Below are positions 11,772 to 26,373 of a stretch of 64,000 bases of DNA, one piece after another (the stretch's first letter is position 1; each line of letters begins with the position of its first letter). A program made the translations under genes and the position numbers. The notes beneath the pieces are model-generated. The model was not told the DNA's origin. It worked only from the letters and a program-made list of their open reading frames with translations, and searched no databases. The stretch comes from Prosopocoilus inquinatus (lineage: Eukaryota; Arthropoda; Insecta; Coleoptera; Lucanidae): contig JAYKNF010000013.1 in NCBI GenBank assembly GCA_036172665.1, positions 3,410,001 to 3,474,000 of the forward strand, given 5' to 3'.

Positions 11772-12963
11772 GGACACTGCAGAAACTGGAAATAGTTTTG
11801 AACGAAACAGCACGTATTAGCGTTGTTCCTGTGATGTATCTAAACGATCCTTACTTATCTAACATGTTATTTGACGTTTGGATGGACTCCAGTAACTCTA
11901 ATGTGAGATACGAAATTTTCGGACGCAGCAGCAGCTGGAAATAGTTTTAAACGAAACAACACGCATTAGCGTTGTTACTGTGATGTATCTAATCGATCCT
12001 TACTCATCTCTCATGTTATTTGGCGTTTCGATGGACTCCAGTAACTTTGATGTGATTTACGAAGTTCTCGGACGCAGCTGAAGCCAGAAATAGTTTTAAA
12101 CGAAACAACACGCATTAGCGTTGTTCCTGTGATGTATCTAATCGATCCTTACTCATCTATCATGTTACTTGGCGTTTCGATGGACTCCAGTAACTTTGAT
12201 GTGAGATACGAAGTTCTCGGACGCAGCTGAAGCTAGAAATAGTTTTAAACGAAACAACACGTATTAGCGTTGTTCCTGTGATGTATCTAATCGATCCTTA
12301 CTCATCTATCAAGTTATTTGACGTTTGGATGGACTACAGTAACTCTGATGTGAGATACAATGTTTACGGACGCAGCAGAAGCTGGAAATAGTTTTGAACG
12401 AAACAACACGTATTAGCGTTGTTCCTGTGATGTATCTAATCGATCCTTACTTATCTACTATGTTATTTGACGTTTCGATGGACTCCAGTAACTATGATGT
12501 GAGATACGAAATTTCCGGACGCAGCAGAAGCTGGAAATAGTTTTAAACGAAACAACACGCATTAGCGTTGTTCCTGTGATGTATCTAATCGATCCTTACT
12601 CATCTATCATGTTATTTGGCGTTTCGATAGACTCCAGTAACTTTGATGTGAGATACGAAGTTCTCGGACGCAGCTGAAGCTAGAAATAGTTTTAAAGGAA
12701 ACAACACGCATTAGCGTTGTTCCTGTGATGTATCTAATCAATCCTTACTCATCTATCATGTTATTTGGCGTTTCGATGGACTCCAGTAACTTTGATGTGA
12801 TATACAAAGTTTTTGGACGCAGCAGAAGCTGGAGGTAGTTTTGAACGAAACAACACGTATTAGCGTTGTTCCTGTGATGTATCTAATCGATCCTTACTTA
12901 GCTACTATGTTATTTGACGTTTCGATGGACTCCAGTAACTCTAATGTGAGATACGAAATTTTC
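11772..12963. repeat. HOR3 core X1-X8, copy 1
   Basis: Eight monomers found nowhere outside the three X blocks. Markers: X1 GGACACTGCAGAAACTGG; X2 TTGTTACTG and CATCTCTCATG; X3 GCAGCTGAAGCCAG and GTTACTTGG; X4 GAAGCTAG and ATCAAGTTATT; X5 AACTATGATG and AAATTTCC; X6 TTTCGATAGACTCC; X7 AAAGGAAAC and TAATCAATCC; X8 GCTGGAGGTAG. These are the most divergent monomers in the window. They are followed by A-type, B, C and Y monomers. The repeated stretch shared with copy 2 is longer than the core: 11623-13559 against 16093-18029. Confidence 0.9.
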
Positions 12964-15900
12964 GGACGCAACAGCAGCTGGAAATAGTTTTAAACGAAAC
13001 AACACATATTAGCGTTGTTCCTGTGATGTATCTAATCGATCCTTACTCATCTATCATGTTATTTGGCGTTTCGATGGACTCCAGTAACTCTGATGTGAGA
13101 TACAAAGTTCTCGGACGCAGCAGAAGCTGGAAATAGTTTTGAACGAAACAACACGTATTAGCGTTGTTCCTGTGATGTATCTAAACGATCCTTATTTATC
13201 TAACATGTTATTTGACGTTTGGATGGACTCCAGTAAGTCTGATGTGAGATACAAAGTTTTTGAACGCAGCAGGAGCTGGAAATAGTTTTAAACAAAACAA
13301 CACGTATTAGCGTTGTTCCTGTGCTGTATCTAATCGATCCTTACTTATCTATCATGTTATTTGACGTTTCGATGGACTCCAGTAACTCTGATGTGAGATA
13401 CGACGTTTTCGGACGCAGCAGAAGCTGGAAATAGTTTTAAACGAAACAACACGTATTAGCGTTGTTCCTGTGATGTATCTAATCGATCCTTTCTCATCTA
13501 TTATGTTATTTGACGTTTGGATGGACACCAGTAACTCTGATGTGAGATACGAAGTTCTCGGACGCAGCAGAAGCTGGAAATAGTTTTAAACGAAACAACA
13601 CGCATTAGCGTTGTTCCTGTGATGTATCTAATCGATCCTTACTTATCTATCATGTTATTTAACGTTTGGATGGACTCCAGTAACTCTGATGTGAGATACG
13701 AAGTTCTCGGACGCAGCAGAAGCTGGAAATAGTTTTAAACGAAACAACACGCATTAGCGTTGTTCCTGTGATGTATCTAATCGATCCTTACTCATCTATC
13801 ATGTTATTTGGCGTTTCGATGGACTCCAGTAACTCTAATGTGAGATACAAAGTTTACGGACGCAGCAGAAACTGGAAATAGTTTTAAATGAAACAACACG
13901 TATTAGAGTTGTTCCTGTGATGTATCTAATCGATCCTTACTCATCTATCATGTTATTTGACGTTTCGATGGACTCCAGTAACTCTAATGTGAGATACGAA
14001 ATTTTCGGACGCAGCAGCAGCTGGAAATAGTTTTAAACGAAACAACACATATTAGCGTTGTTCCTGTGATGTATCTAATCGATCCTTACTCATCTATCAT
14101 GTTATTTGGCGTTTCGATGGACTCCAGTAACTCTGATGTGAGATACAAAGTTCTCGGACGCAGCAGAAGCTGGAAATAGTTTTGAACGAAACAACACGTA
14201 TTAGCGTTGTTCCTGTGATGTATCTAAACGATCCTTATTTATCTAACATGTTATTTGACCTTTGGATGGACTCCAGTAAGTCTGATGTGAGATACAAAGT
14301 TTTTGGACGCAGCAGGAGCTGGAAATAGTTTTAAACGAAACAACACGTATTAGCGTTGTTCCTGTGCTGTATCTAATCGATCCTTACTTATCTATCATGT
14401 TATTTGACGTTTCGATGGACTCCAGTAACTCTGATGTGAGATACGACGTTTTCGGACGCAGCAGAAGCTGGAAATAGTTTTAAACGAAACAACACGCATT
14501 AGCGATGTTCCTGTGAAGTATCTAATCGATCCTTACTCATCTATCATGTTATTTTACGTTTGGATGGACCCCAGTAACTCTGATGTGAGATACAAAGTTT
14601 TTGGACGCAGCAGAAGCTGGAAATAGTTTTGAACGAAACAACACATATTAGCGTTGTTCCTGTGATGTATCTAATCGATCCTTACTCATCTATCATGCTT
14701 TTTGACGTTTGGACGGACTCCAGTAACTCTGATGTGAGAAACAAAGTTCTCGGACGCAGCAGAAGCTGGAAATAGTTTTGAACGAAACAACACGTATTAG
14801 CGTTGTTCCTGTGATGTATCTAATCGATCCTTACTCATCTATCATGTTATTTGACGTTTGGACGGACTCCAGTAATTCGGATGTGAGATACAAAGTTCTC
14901 GGACGCAGCAGAAGCTGGAAATAGTTTTGAACGAAACAACACGTATTAGCGTTGTTCCTGTGATGTATCTAAACGATCCTTACTTATCTAACATGTTATT
15001 TGACGTTTGGATGGACTCCAGTAAGTCTGATGTGAGATACAAAGTTTTTGGACGCAGCAGCAGCTGGAAATAGTTTTAAATGAAACAACACGTATTAGCG
15101 TTGTTCCTGTGCTGTATCTAATCGATCCTTACTTATCTATCATGTTATTTGTCGTTTCGATGGACTCCAGTAACTCTGATGTGAGATACGACGTTTTCGG
15201 ACGCAGCAGAAGCTGGAAATAGTTTTAAACGAGACAACACGTATTAGCGTTGTTCCTGTGATGTATCTAATCGATCCTTTCTCATCTATTATGTTATTTG
15301 ACGTTTGGATGGACACCAGTAACTCTGATGTGAGATACGAAGTTCTCGGACGCAGCAGAAGCTGGAAATAGTTTTAAACGAAACAACACGCATTAGCGTT
15401 GTTCCTGTGATGTATCTAATCGATCCTTACTCATCTATCATGTTATTTTACGTTTGGATGGACTCCAGTAACTCTGATGTGAGATACGACGTTTTCGGAC
15501 GCAGCAGAAGCTGGAAATAGTTTTAAACGAAACAACACGCATTAGCGATGTTCCTGTGATGTATCTAATCGATCCTTACTTAGCTACTATGTTATTTGAC
15601 GTTTCGATGGACTCCAGTAACTCTAATGTGAGATACGAAATTTTCGGACGCAGCAGCAGCTGGAAATAGTTTTAAACGAAACAACACATATTAGCGTTGT
15701 TCCTGTGATGTATCTAATCGATCCTTACTCATCTATCATGTTATTTGACGTTTGGACGGACTCCAGTAACTCTGATGTGAGATACAAAGTTCTCGGACAC
15801 AGCAGAAGCTGGAAATAATTTTGAACGAAGCAACACGTATTAGCGTTGTTCCTGTGATGTATCTAAACGATCCTTATTTATCTAACATATTATATGACGT

Positions 15901-16241
15901 TTGGATGGACTCCAGTAAGTCTGATGTGAGATACAAAGTTTTTGGACGCAGCAGCAGCTGGAAATAGTTTTAAACGAAACAACACGTATTAGCGTTGTTC
16001 CTGTGCTGTATCTAATCGATCCTTACTTATCTATCATGTTATTTGACGTTTCGATGGACTCCAATAACTCTGATGTGAGATACGACGTTTTCGGACGCAG
16101 CAGAAGCTGGAAATAGTTTTAAACGAAACAACACATATTAGCGTTGTTCCTGTGATGTATCTAATCGATCCTTACTCATCTATCATGTTATTTGACGTTT
16201 GGACGGACTCCAGTAACTCTGATGTGAGATACAAAGTTCTC
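12964..16241. repeat. HOR3 spacer between X copies 1 and 2, 22 monomers
   Basis: A-like monomers here have GTATCT instead of GTATTT (12964, 14007). The C monomer at 13262 starts GAACGCAGC and has AAACAAAAC. Y monomers at 13411 and 15199 have TTTCTCATCTATTATG. The rest are mixed subtypes with private changes, such as GACCCC near 14570, CATGCTTTTTG near 14696, AATTCGGATG near 14876 and CGAGAC near 15230. This is the least orderly stretch of the array and looks less homogenised than the units on either side. Confidence 0.8.
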
Positions 16242-17433
16242 GGACACTGCAGAAACTGGAAATAGTTTTGAACGAAACAGCACGTATTAGCGTTGTTCCT
16301 GTGATGTATCTAAACGATCCTTACTTATCTAACATGTTATTTGACGTTTGGATGGACTCCAGTAACTCTAATGTGAGATACGAAATTTTCGGACGCAGCA
16401 GCAGCTGGAAATAGTTTTAAACGAAACAACACGCATTAGCGTTGTTACTGTGATGTATCTAATCGATCCTTACTCATCTCTCATGTTATTTGGCGTTTCG
16501 ATGGACTCCAGTAACTTTGATGTGAGTTACGAAGTTCTCGGACGCAGCTGAAGCCAGAAATAGTTTTAAACGAAACAACACGCATTAGCGTTGTTCCTGT
16601 GATGTATCTAATCGATCCTTACTCATCTATCATGTTACTTGGCGTTTCGATGGACTCCAGTAACTTTGATGTGAGATACGAAGTTCTCGGACGCAGCTGA
16701 AGCTAGAAATAGTTTTAAACGAAACAACACGTATTAGCGTTGTTCCTGTGATGTATCTAATCGATCCTTACTCATCTATCAAGTTATTTGACGTTTGGAT
16801 GGACTACAGTAACTCTGATGTGAGATACAATGTTTACGGACGCAGCAGAAGCTGGAAATAGTTTTGAACGAAACAACACGTATTAGCGTTGTTCCTGTGA
16901 TGTATCTAATCGATCCTTACTTATCTACTATGTTATTTGACGTTTCGATGGACTCCAGTAACTATGATGTGAGATACGAAATTTCCGGACGCAGCAGAAG
17001 CTGGAAATAGTTTTAAACGAAACAACACGCATTAGCGTTGTTCCTGTGATGTATCTAATCGATCCTTACTCATCTATCATGTTATTTGGCGTTTCGATAG
17101 ACTCCAGTAACTTTGATGTGAGATACGAAGTTCTCGGACGCAGCTGAAGCTAGAAATAGTTTTAAAGGAAACAACACGCATTAGCGTTGTTCCTGTGATG
17201 TATCTAATCAATCCTTACTCATCTATCATGTTATTTGGCGTTTCGATGGACTCCAGTAACTTTGATGTGATATACAAAGTTTTTGGACGCAGCAGAAGCT
17301 GGAGGTAGTTTTGAACGAAACAACACGTATCAGCGTTGTTCCTGTGATGTATCTAATCGATCCTTACTTAGCTACTATGTTATTTGACGTTTCGATGGAC
17401 TCCAGTAACTCTAATGTGAGATACGAAATTTTC
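16242..17433. repeat. HOR3 core X1-X8, copy 2
   Basis: Same eight monomers as 11772-12963, 4470 bp (30 monomers) further on. Differences noticed include GTGAGTTAC near 16524 (copy 1 GTGATTTAC) and CAGCG near 17331. The monomers after it (17434-18029) also match those after copy 1, including the GAACGCAGC start and AAACAAAAC. Confidence 0.9.
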
Positions 17434-19221
17434 GGACGCAACAGCAGCTGCAAATAGTTTTAAACGAAACAACACATATTAGCGTTGTTCCTGTGATGTA
17501 TCTAATCGATCCTTACTCATCTATCATGTTATTTGGCGTTTCGATGGACTCCAGTAACTCTGATGTGAGATACAAAGTTCTCGGACGCAGCAGAAGCTGG
17601 AAATAGTTTTGAACGAAACAACACGTATTAGCGTTGTTCCTGTGATGTATCTAAACGATCCTTATTTATCTAACATGTTATTTGACGTTTGGATGGACTC
17701 CAGTAAGTCTGATGTGAGATACAAAGTTTTTGAACGCAGCAGGAGCTGGAAATAGTTTTAAACAAAACAACACGTATTAGCGTTGTTCCTGTGCTGTATC
17801 TAATCGATCCTTACTTATCTATCATGTTATTTGACGTTTCGATGGACTCCAGTAACTCTGATGTGAGATACGACGTTTTCGGACGCAGCAGAAGCTGGAA
17901 ATAGTTTTAAACGAAACAACACGTATTAGCGTTGTTCCTGTGATGTATCTAATCGATCCTTTCTCATCTATTATGTTATTTGACGTTTGGATGGACACCA
18001 GTAACTCTGATGTGAGATACGAAGTTCTCGGACGCAGCAGAAGCTGGAAATAGTTTTAAACGAAACAACACGCATTAGCGTTGTTCCTGCGATGTATCTA
18101 ATCGATCCTTACTCATCTATCATGTTATTTGGCGTTTCGATGGACTCCAGTAACTTTGATGTGAGATACGACGTTTTCGGACGCAGCAGAAGCTGGAAAT
18201 AGTTTTAAACGAAACAACACGCATTAGCGATGTTCCTGTGATGTATCTAATCGATCCTTACTCATCTATCATGTTATTTTACGTTTGGATGGACTCCAGT
18301 AACTCTGATGTGAGATACGACGTTTTCGGACGCAGCAGAAGCTGGAAATAGTTTTAAATGAAACAACACGCATTAGCGATGTTCCTGTGATGTATCTAAT
18401 CGATCCTTACTCATCTATCATGTTATTTTACGTTTGGATGGACTCCAGTAACTCTGATGTGAGATACAAAGTTTTTGGACGCAGCAGAAGCTGGAAATAG
18501 TTTTGAACGAAACAACAAGTATTAGCGTTGTTCCTGTGATGTATCTAATCGATCCTTACTTAGCTACTATGTTATTTGACGTTTCGATGGACTCCAGTAA
18601 CTCTAATGTGAGATACGAAATTTTCGGACGCAGCAGCAGCAGGAAATAGTTTTAAACGAAACAACACATATTAGCGTTGTTCCTGTGATGTATCTAATCG
18701 ATCCTTACTCATCTATCATGTTATTTGACGTTTGGAAGGACTCCAGTAACTCTGATGTGAGATACAAAGTTCTCGGACGCAGCAGAAGCTGGAAATAGTT
18801 TTGAACGAAGCAACACGTATTAGCGTTGTTCCTGTGATGTATCTAAACGATCCTTACTTATCTAACATATTATATGACGTTTGGATGGACTCCAGTAAGT
18901 CTGATGTGAGATACAAAGTTTTTGGACGCAGCAGCAGCTGGAAATAGTTTTAAACGAAACAACACGTATTAGCGTTGTTCCTGTGCTGTATCTAATCGAT
19001 CCTTACTTATCTATCATGTTATTTGACGTTTCGATGGACTCCAGTAACTCTGATGTGAGATACGACGTTTTCGGACGCAGCAGAAGCTGGAAATAGTTTT
19101 AAACGAAACAACACATATTAGCGTTGTTCCTGTGATGTATCTAATCGATCCTTACTCATCTATCATGTTATTTGACGTTTGGACGGACTCCAGTAACTCT
19201 GATGTGAGATACAAAATTCTC
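17434..19221. repeat. HOR3 spacer between X copies 2 and 3, 12 monomers
   Basis: Shorter than the first spacer by ten monomers, so the HOR3 period here is 20 monomers (2980 bp) instead of 30. Order: A-like, B, C, Y, N (with CCTGCGATG), two D/U-like monomers, J (with AACAAGTATT), a G-like one with GGAAGG, S, a C-like one and the G-like unit leading into X1. Confidence 0.85.
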
Positions 19222-20413
19222 GGACACTGCAGAAACTGGAAATAGTTTTGAACGAAACAGCACGTATTAGCGTTGTTCCTGTGATGTATCTAAACGATCC
19301 TTACTTATCTAACATGTTATTTGACGTTTGGATGGACTCCAGTAACTCTAATGTGAGATACGAAATTTTCGGACGCAGCAGCAGCTGGAAATAGTTTTAA
19401 ACGAAACAACACGCATTAGCGTTGTTACTGTGATGTATCTAATCGATCCTTACTCATCTCTCATGTTATTTGGCGTTTCGATGGACTCCAGTAACTTTGA
19501 TGTGAGTTACGAAGTTCTCGGACGCAGCTGAAGCCAGAAATAGTTTTAAACGAAACAACACGCATTAGCGTTGTTCCTGTGATGTATCTAATCGATCCTT
19601 ACTCATCTATCATGTTACTTGGCGTTTCGATGGACTCCAGTAACTTTGATGTGAGATACGAAGTTCTCGGACGCAGCTGAAGCTAGAAATAGTTTTAAAC
19701 GAAACAACACGTATTAGCGTTGTTCCTGTGATGTATCTAATCGATCCTTACTCATCTATCAAGTTATTTGACGTTTGGATGGACTCCAGTAACTCTGATG
19801 TGAGATACAATGTTTACGGACGCAGCAGAAGCTGGAAATAGTTTTGAACGAAACAACACGTATTAGCGTTGTTCCTGTGATGTATCTAATCGATCCTTAC
19901 TTATCTACTATGTTATTTGACGTTTCGATGGACTCCAGTAACTATGATGTGAGATACGAAATTTCCGGACGCAGCAGAAGCTGGAAATAGTTTTAAACGA
20001 AACAACACGCATTAGCGTTGTTCCTGTGATGTATCTAATCGATCCTTACTCATCTATCATGTTATTTGGCGTTTCGATAGACTCCAGTAACTTTGATGTG
20101 AGATACGAAGTTCTCGGACGCAGCTGAAGCTAGAAATAGTTTTAAAGGAAACAACACGCATTAGCGTTGTTCCTGTGATGTATCTAATCAATCCTTACTC
20201 ATCTATCATGTTATTTGGCGTTTCGATGGACTCCAGTAACTTTGATGTGATATACAAAGTTTTTGGACGCAGCAGAAGCTGGAGGTAGTTTTGAACGAAA
20301 CAACACGTATTAGCGTTGTTCCTGTGATGTATCTAATCGATCCTTACTTAGCTACTATGTTATTTGACGTTTCGATGGACTCCAGTAACTCTAATGTGAG
20401 ATACGAAATTTTC
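19222..20413. repeat. HOR3 core X1-X8, copy 3
   Basis: Third copy of the X block. X1 is preceded by AAAATTCTC instead of AAAGTTCTC, and X4 has GACTCCAG where the other two copies have GACTACAG. X8 is followed directly by subtype G of HOR1, not by A-B-C, so the right end of this block is the HOR3/HOR1 boundary. Confidence 0.9.
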
Positions 20414-21903
20414 GGACGCAGCAGCAGCTGGAAATAGTTTTAAACGAAACAACACATATTAGCGTTGTTCCTGTGATGTATCTAATCGATCCTTACTCAT
20501 CTATCATGTTATTTGACGTTTGGACGGACTCCAGTAACTCTGATGTGAGATACAAAGTTCTCGGACGCAGCAGAAGCTGGAAATAGTTTTGAACGAAACA
20601 ACACGTATTAGCTTTGTTCCTGTGATGTATCTAATCGATCCTTACTTAGCTACTATGTTATTTGACGTTTCGATGGACTCCAGTAACTCTAATGTGAGAT
20701 ACGAAATTTTCGGACGCAGCAGCAGCTGGAAATAGTTTTAAACGAAACAACACGTATTAGCGTTGTTCCTGTGCTGTATCTAATCGATCCTTACTTATCT
20801 ATCATGTTATTTGACGTTTCGATGGACTCCAGTAACTCTGATGTGAGATACAAAGTTTTTGGACGCAGCAGAAGCTGGAAATAGTTTTGAACGAAACAAC
20901 ACGTATTAGCGTTGTTCCTGTGATGTATCTAATCGATCCTTACTTAGCTACTATGTTATTTGACGTTTCGATGGACTCCAGTAACTCTAATGTGAGATAC
21001 GAAATTTTCGGACGCAGCAGCAGCTGGAAATAGTTTTAAACGAAACAACACATATTAGCGTTGTTCCTGTGATGTATCTAATCGATCCTTACTCATCTAT
21101 CATGTTATTTGACGTTTGGACGGACTCCAGTAACTCTGATGTGAGATACAAAGCTCTCGGACGCAGCAGAAGCTGGAAATAGTTTTGAACGAAACAACAC
21201 GTATTAGCGTTGTTCCTGTGATGTATCTAAACGATCCTTACTTATCTAACATGTTGTTTGACGTTTGGATGGACTCCAGTAAGTCTGATGTGAGATACAA
21301 AGTTTTTGGACGCAGCAGCAGCTGGAAATAGTTTTAAACGAAACAACTCGTATTAGCGTTGTTCCTGTGCTGTATCTAATCGATCCTTATTTATCTATCA
21401 TGTTATTTGACGTTTGGATGGACACCAGTAACTCTGATGTGAGATACGAAGTTCTCGGACGCAGCAGAAGCTGGAAATAGTTTTAAACGAAACAACACGC
21501 ATTAGCGTTGTTCCTGTGATGTATCTAATCGATCCTTACTCATCTATCATGTTATTTGGCGTTTCGATGGACTCCAGTAACTTTGATGTGAGATACGACG
21601 TTTTCGGACGCAGCAGAAGCTGGAAATAGTTTTAAACGAAACAGCACGCATTAACGATGTTCCTGTGATGTATCTAATCGATCCTTACTCATCTATCATG
21701 TTATTTTACGTTTGGATGGACTCCAGTAACTCTGATGTGAGATACAATGTTTTTGGACGCAGCAGAAGCTGGAAATAGTTTTAAATGAAACAACACGTAT
21801 TAGCGTTGTTAATGTGATGTATCTAATCGATCCTTACTCATCTATCATGTTATTTGACGTTTCGATGGACTCCAGTAACTCTAATGTGAGATACGAAATT
21901 TTC
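20414..21903. repeat. HOR1 partial unit, G to P
   Basis: Ten monomers in HOR1 order starting at G. The corresponding stretches are 895-2384 and 7600-9089. The O monomer (21606) has a private AACAGCACG. A-B-C-D-E follow at 21904. Confidence 0.9.
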
Positions 21904-24287
21904 GGACGCAGCAGCAGCTGGAAATAGTTTTAAACGAAACAACACATATTAGCGTTGTTCCTGTGATGTATTTAATCGATCCTTACTCATCTATTATGTT
22001 ATTTGGCGTTTCGATGGACTCCAGTAACTCTGATGTGAGATACAAAGTTCTCGGACGCAGCAGAAGCTGGAAATAGTTTTGAACGAAACAACACGTATTA
22101 GCGTTGTTCCTTTGATGTATCTAAACGATCCTTATTTATCTAACATGTTATTTGACGTTTGGATGGACTCCAGTAAGTCTGATGTGAGATACAAAGTTTT
22201 TGGACGCAGCAGGAGCTGGAAATAGTTTTAAACGAAACAACACGTATTAGCGTTGTTCCTGTGCTGTATCTAATCGATCCTTACTTATCTATCATGTTAT
22301 TTGACGTTTCGATGGACTCCAGTAACTCTGATGTGAGATACGACGTTTTCGGACGCAGCAGAAGCTGGAAATGGTTTTAAACGAAACAACACGCATTAGC
22401 GATGTTCCTGTGAAGTATCTAGTCGATCCTTACTCATCTATCATGTTATTTTACGTTTGGATGGACTCCAGTAACTCTGATGTGAGATACGACGTTTTCG
22501 GACGCAGCAGAAGCTGGAAATAGTTTTAAACGAAAAAACACATATTAGCGTTGTTCCTGTGATGTATCTAATCGATCCTTACTCATCTATCATGTTATTT
22601 GACGTTTGGACGGACTCCAGTAACTCTGATGTGAGATACAAAGTTCTCGGACACAGCAGAAGCTGGAAATAGTTTTGAACGAAACAACACGTATTAGCGT
22701 TGTTCCTGTGCTGTATCTAATCGATCCTTACTTATCTATCATGTTATTTGACGTTTCGATGGACTCCAGTAACTCTGATGTGAGATACGACGTTTTCGGA
22801 CGCAGCAGAAGCTGGAAATGGTTTTAAACGAAACAACACGCATTAGCGATGTTCCTGTGAAGTATCTAGTCGATCCTTACTCATCTATCATGTTATTTTA
22901 CGTTTGGATGGACTCCAGTAACTCTGATGTGAGATACGACGTTTTCGGACGCAGCAGAAGCTGGAAATAGTTTTAAACGAAAAAACACATATTAGCGTTG
23001 TTCCTGTGATGTATCTAATCGATCCTTACTCATCTATCATGTTATTTGACGTTTGGACGGACTCCAGTAACTCTGATGTGAGATACAAAGTTCTCGGACA
23101 CAGCAGAAGCTGGAAATAGTTTTAAACGAAACAACACATATTAGCGTTGTTCCTGTGATGTATCTAATCGATCCTTACTCATCTATCATGTTATTTGACG
23201 TTTGGACGGACTCCAGTAACTCTGATGTGAGATACAAAGTTCTCGGACGCAGCAGAAGCTGGAAATAGTTTTGAACGAAACAACACGTATTAGCGTTGTT
23301 CCTGTGATGGATCTAAACGATCCTTACTTATCTAACATATTATATGACGTTTGGATGGACTCCAGTAAGTCTGATGTGAGATACAAAGTTTTTGGACGCA
23401 GCAGCTGCTGGTAATAGTTTTAAACGGAACAACACGTATTAGCGTTGTTCCTGTGCTGCATCTAATCGATTCTTACTTATCTATCATGTTATTTGACGTT
23501 TCGATGGACTCCAGTAACTCTGATGTGAGATACGACGTTTTCGGACGCAGCAGAAGCTGGAAATAGTTTTGAACGAAGCAACACGTATTAGCGTTGTTCC
23601 TGTGATGTATCTAAACGATCCTTACTTATCTAACATATTATATGACGTTTGGATGGACTCCAGTAAGTCTGATGTGAGATACAAAGTTTTTGGACGCAGC
23701 AGAAGCTGGAAATAGTTTTAAACGAAACAACACGCATTAGCGATGTTCCTGTGATGTATCTAATCGATCCTTACTCATCTATCATGTTATTTGACGTTTC
23801 GATGGACTCCAGTAACTCTGATGTGAGATACCACGTTCTCGGACGCAGCAGAAGCTGGAAATAGTTTTGAACGAAGCAACACGTATTAGCGTTGTTCCTG
23901 TGATGTATCTAAACGATCCTTACTTATCTAACATATTATATGACGTTTGGATGGACTCCAGTAAGTCTGATGTGAGATACAAAGTTTTTGGACGCAGCAG
24001 AAGCTGGAAATAGTTTTAAACGAAACAACACGCATTAGCGATGTTCCTGTGTTGTATCTAATCGATCCTTACTCATCTATCATGTTATTTTACGTTTGGA
24101 TGGACTCCAGTAACTCTGATGTGAGATACAAAGTTTTTGGACGCAGCAGAAGCTGGAAATAGTTTTAAATGAAACAACACGTATTAGCGTTGTTCCTGTG
24201 ATGTATCTAATCGATCCTTACTCATCTATCATGTTATTTGACGTTTCGATGGACTCCAGTAACTCTAATGTGAGATACGAAATTTTC
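21904..24287. repeat. HOR1/HOR2 hybrid unit, 16 monomers
   Basis: Order A-B-C-D-E, F/C chimera (22649), D, E, G-like (23096), Q, R, S, T, S, U, V. The first half matches the HOR1 variants at 2385 and 5216; the second half matches 9835-10877. It is 16 monomers long like HOR1 but differs in content. Private changes are GATGGATC near 23308 and CCACGTTCTC near 23831. Confidence 0.88.
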
Positions 24288-26373
24288 GGACGCAGCAGCA
24301 GCTGGAAATAGTTTTAAACGAAACAACACATATTAGCGTTGTTCCTGTGATGTATTTAATCGATCCTTACTCATCTATCATGTTATTTGGCGTTTCGATG
24401 GACTCCAGTAACTCTGATGTGAGATACAAAGTTCTCGGACGCAGCAGAAGCTGGAAATAGTTTTGAACGAAACAACACGTATTAGCGTTGTTCCTGTGAT
24501 GTATCTAAACGATCCTTATTTATCTAACATGTTATTTGACGTTTGGATGGACTCCAGTAAGTCTGATGTGAGATACAAAGTTTTTGGACGCAGCAGGAGC
24601 TGGAAATAGTTTTAAACGAAACAACACGTATTAGCGTTGTTCCTGTGCTGTATCTAATCGATCCTTACTTATCTATCATGTTATTTGACGTTTCGATGGA
24701 CTCCAGTAACTCTGATGTGAGATACGACGTTTTCGGACGCAGCAGAAGCTGGAAATGGTTTTAAACGAAACAACACGCATTAGCGATGTTCCTGTGAAGT
24801 ATCTACTCGATCCTTACTCATCTATCATGTTATTTTACGTTTGGATGGACTCCAGTAACTCTGATGTGAGATACGACGTTTTCGGACGCAGCAGAAGCTG
24901 GAAATAGTTTTAAACGAAAAAACACATATTAGCGTTGTTCCTGTGATGTATCTAATCGATCCTTACTCATCTATCATGTTATTTGACGTTTGGACGGACT
25001 CCAGTAACTCTGATGTGAGATACAAAGTTCTCGGACACAGCAGAAGCTGGAAATAGTTTTAAACGAAACAACACATATTAGCGTTGTTCCTGTGATGTAT
25101 CTAATCGATCCTTACTCATCTATCATGTTATTTGACGTTTGGACGGACTCCAGTAACTCTGATGTGAGATACAAAGTTCTCGGACGCAGCAGAAGCTGGA
25201 AATAGTTTTGAACGAAACAACACGTATTAGCGTTGTTCCTGTGATGTATCTAAACGATCCTTACTTATCTAACATATTATATGACGTTTGGATGGACTCC
25301 AGTAAGTCTGATGTGAGATACAAAGTTTTTGGACGCAGCAGCTGCTGGTAATAGTTTTAAACGGAACAACACGTATTAGCGTTGTTCCTGTGCTGCATCT
25401 AATCGATCCTTACTTATCTATCATGTTATTTGACGTTTCGATGGACTCCAGTAACTCTGATGTTAGATACGACGTTTTCGGACGCAGCAGAAGCTGGAAA
25501 TAGTTTTGAACGAAGCAACACGTATTAGCGTTGTTCCTGTGATGTATCTAAACGATCCTTACTTATCTAACATATTATATGACGTTTGGATGGACTCCAG
25601 TAAGTCTGATGTGAGATACAAAGTTTTTGGACGCAGCAGAAGCTGGAAATAGTTTTAAACGAAACAACACGCATTAGCGATGTTCCTGTGATGTATCTAA
25701 TCGATCCTTACTCATCTATCATGTTATTTTACGTTTGGATGGACTCCAGTAACTCTGATGTGAGATACGACGTTTTCGGACGCAGCAGAAGCTGGAAATA
25801 GTTTTAAACGAAACAACACATATAAGCGTTGTTCCTGTGATGTATCTAATCGATCCTTACTCATCTATCATGTTATTTGAAGTTTCGATGGACTCCAGTA
25901 ACTCTGATGTGAGATACAACGTTCTCGGACGCAGCAGAAGCTGGAAATAGTTTTGAACGAAGCAACACGTATTAGCGTTGTTCCTGTGATGTATCTAAAC
26001 GATCCTTACTTATCTAACATATTATATGACGTTTGGATGGACTCCAGTAAGTCTGATGTGAGATACAAAGTTTTTGGACGCAGCAGAAGCTGGAAATAGT
26101 TTTAAACGAAACAACACGCATTAGCGATGTTCCTGTGTTGTATCTAATCGATCCTTACTCATCTATCATGTTATTTTACGTTTGGATGGACTCCAGTAAC
26201 TCTGATGTGAGATACAAAGTTTTTGGACGCAGCAGAAGCTGGAAATAGTTTTAAATGAAACAACACGTATTAGCGTTGTTCCTGTGATGTATCTAATCGA
26301 TCCTTACTCATCTATCATGTTATTTGACGTTTCGATGGACTCCAGTAACTCTAATGTGAGATACGAAATTTTC
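24288..26373. repeat. HOR2 unit, 14 monomers
   Basis: A-B-C-D-E-G-Q-R-S, a D/U-like monomer (25629), T-like with CATATAAGCG (25778), S, U, V. B here has GTGATG where HOR1 B has TTTGATG. The second part (25033-26373) reappears at 49906-51246 joined to a different left part. Confidence 0.88.

Noticed and set aside
12964..16241. Possible transposon insertion in the irregular stretch
   Set aside because: Despite many private substitutions, every 149-bp step still begins with the monomer start motif, so it is diverged satellite and not inserted DNA.
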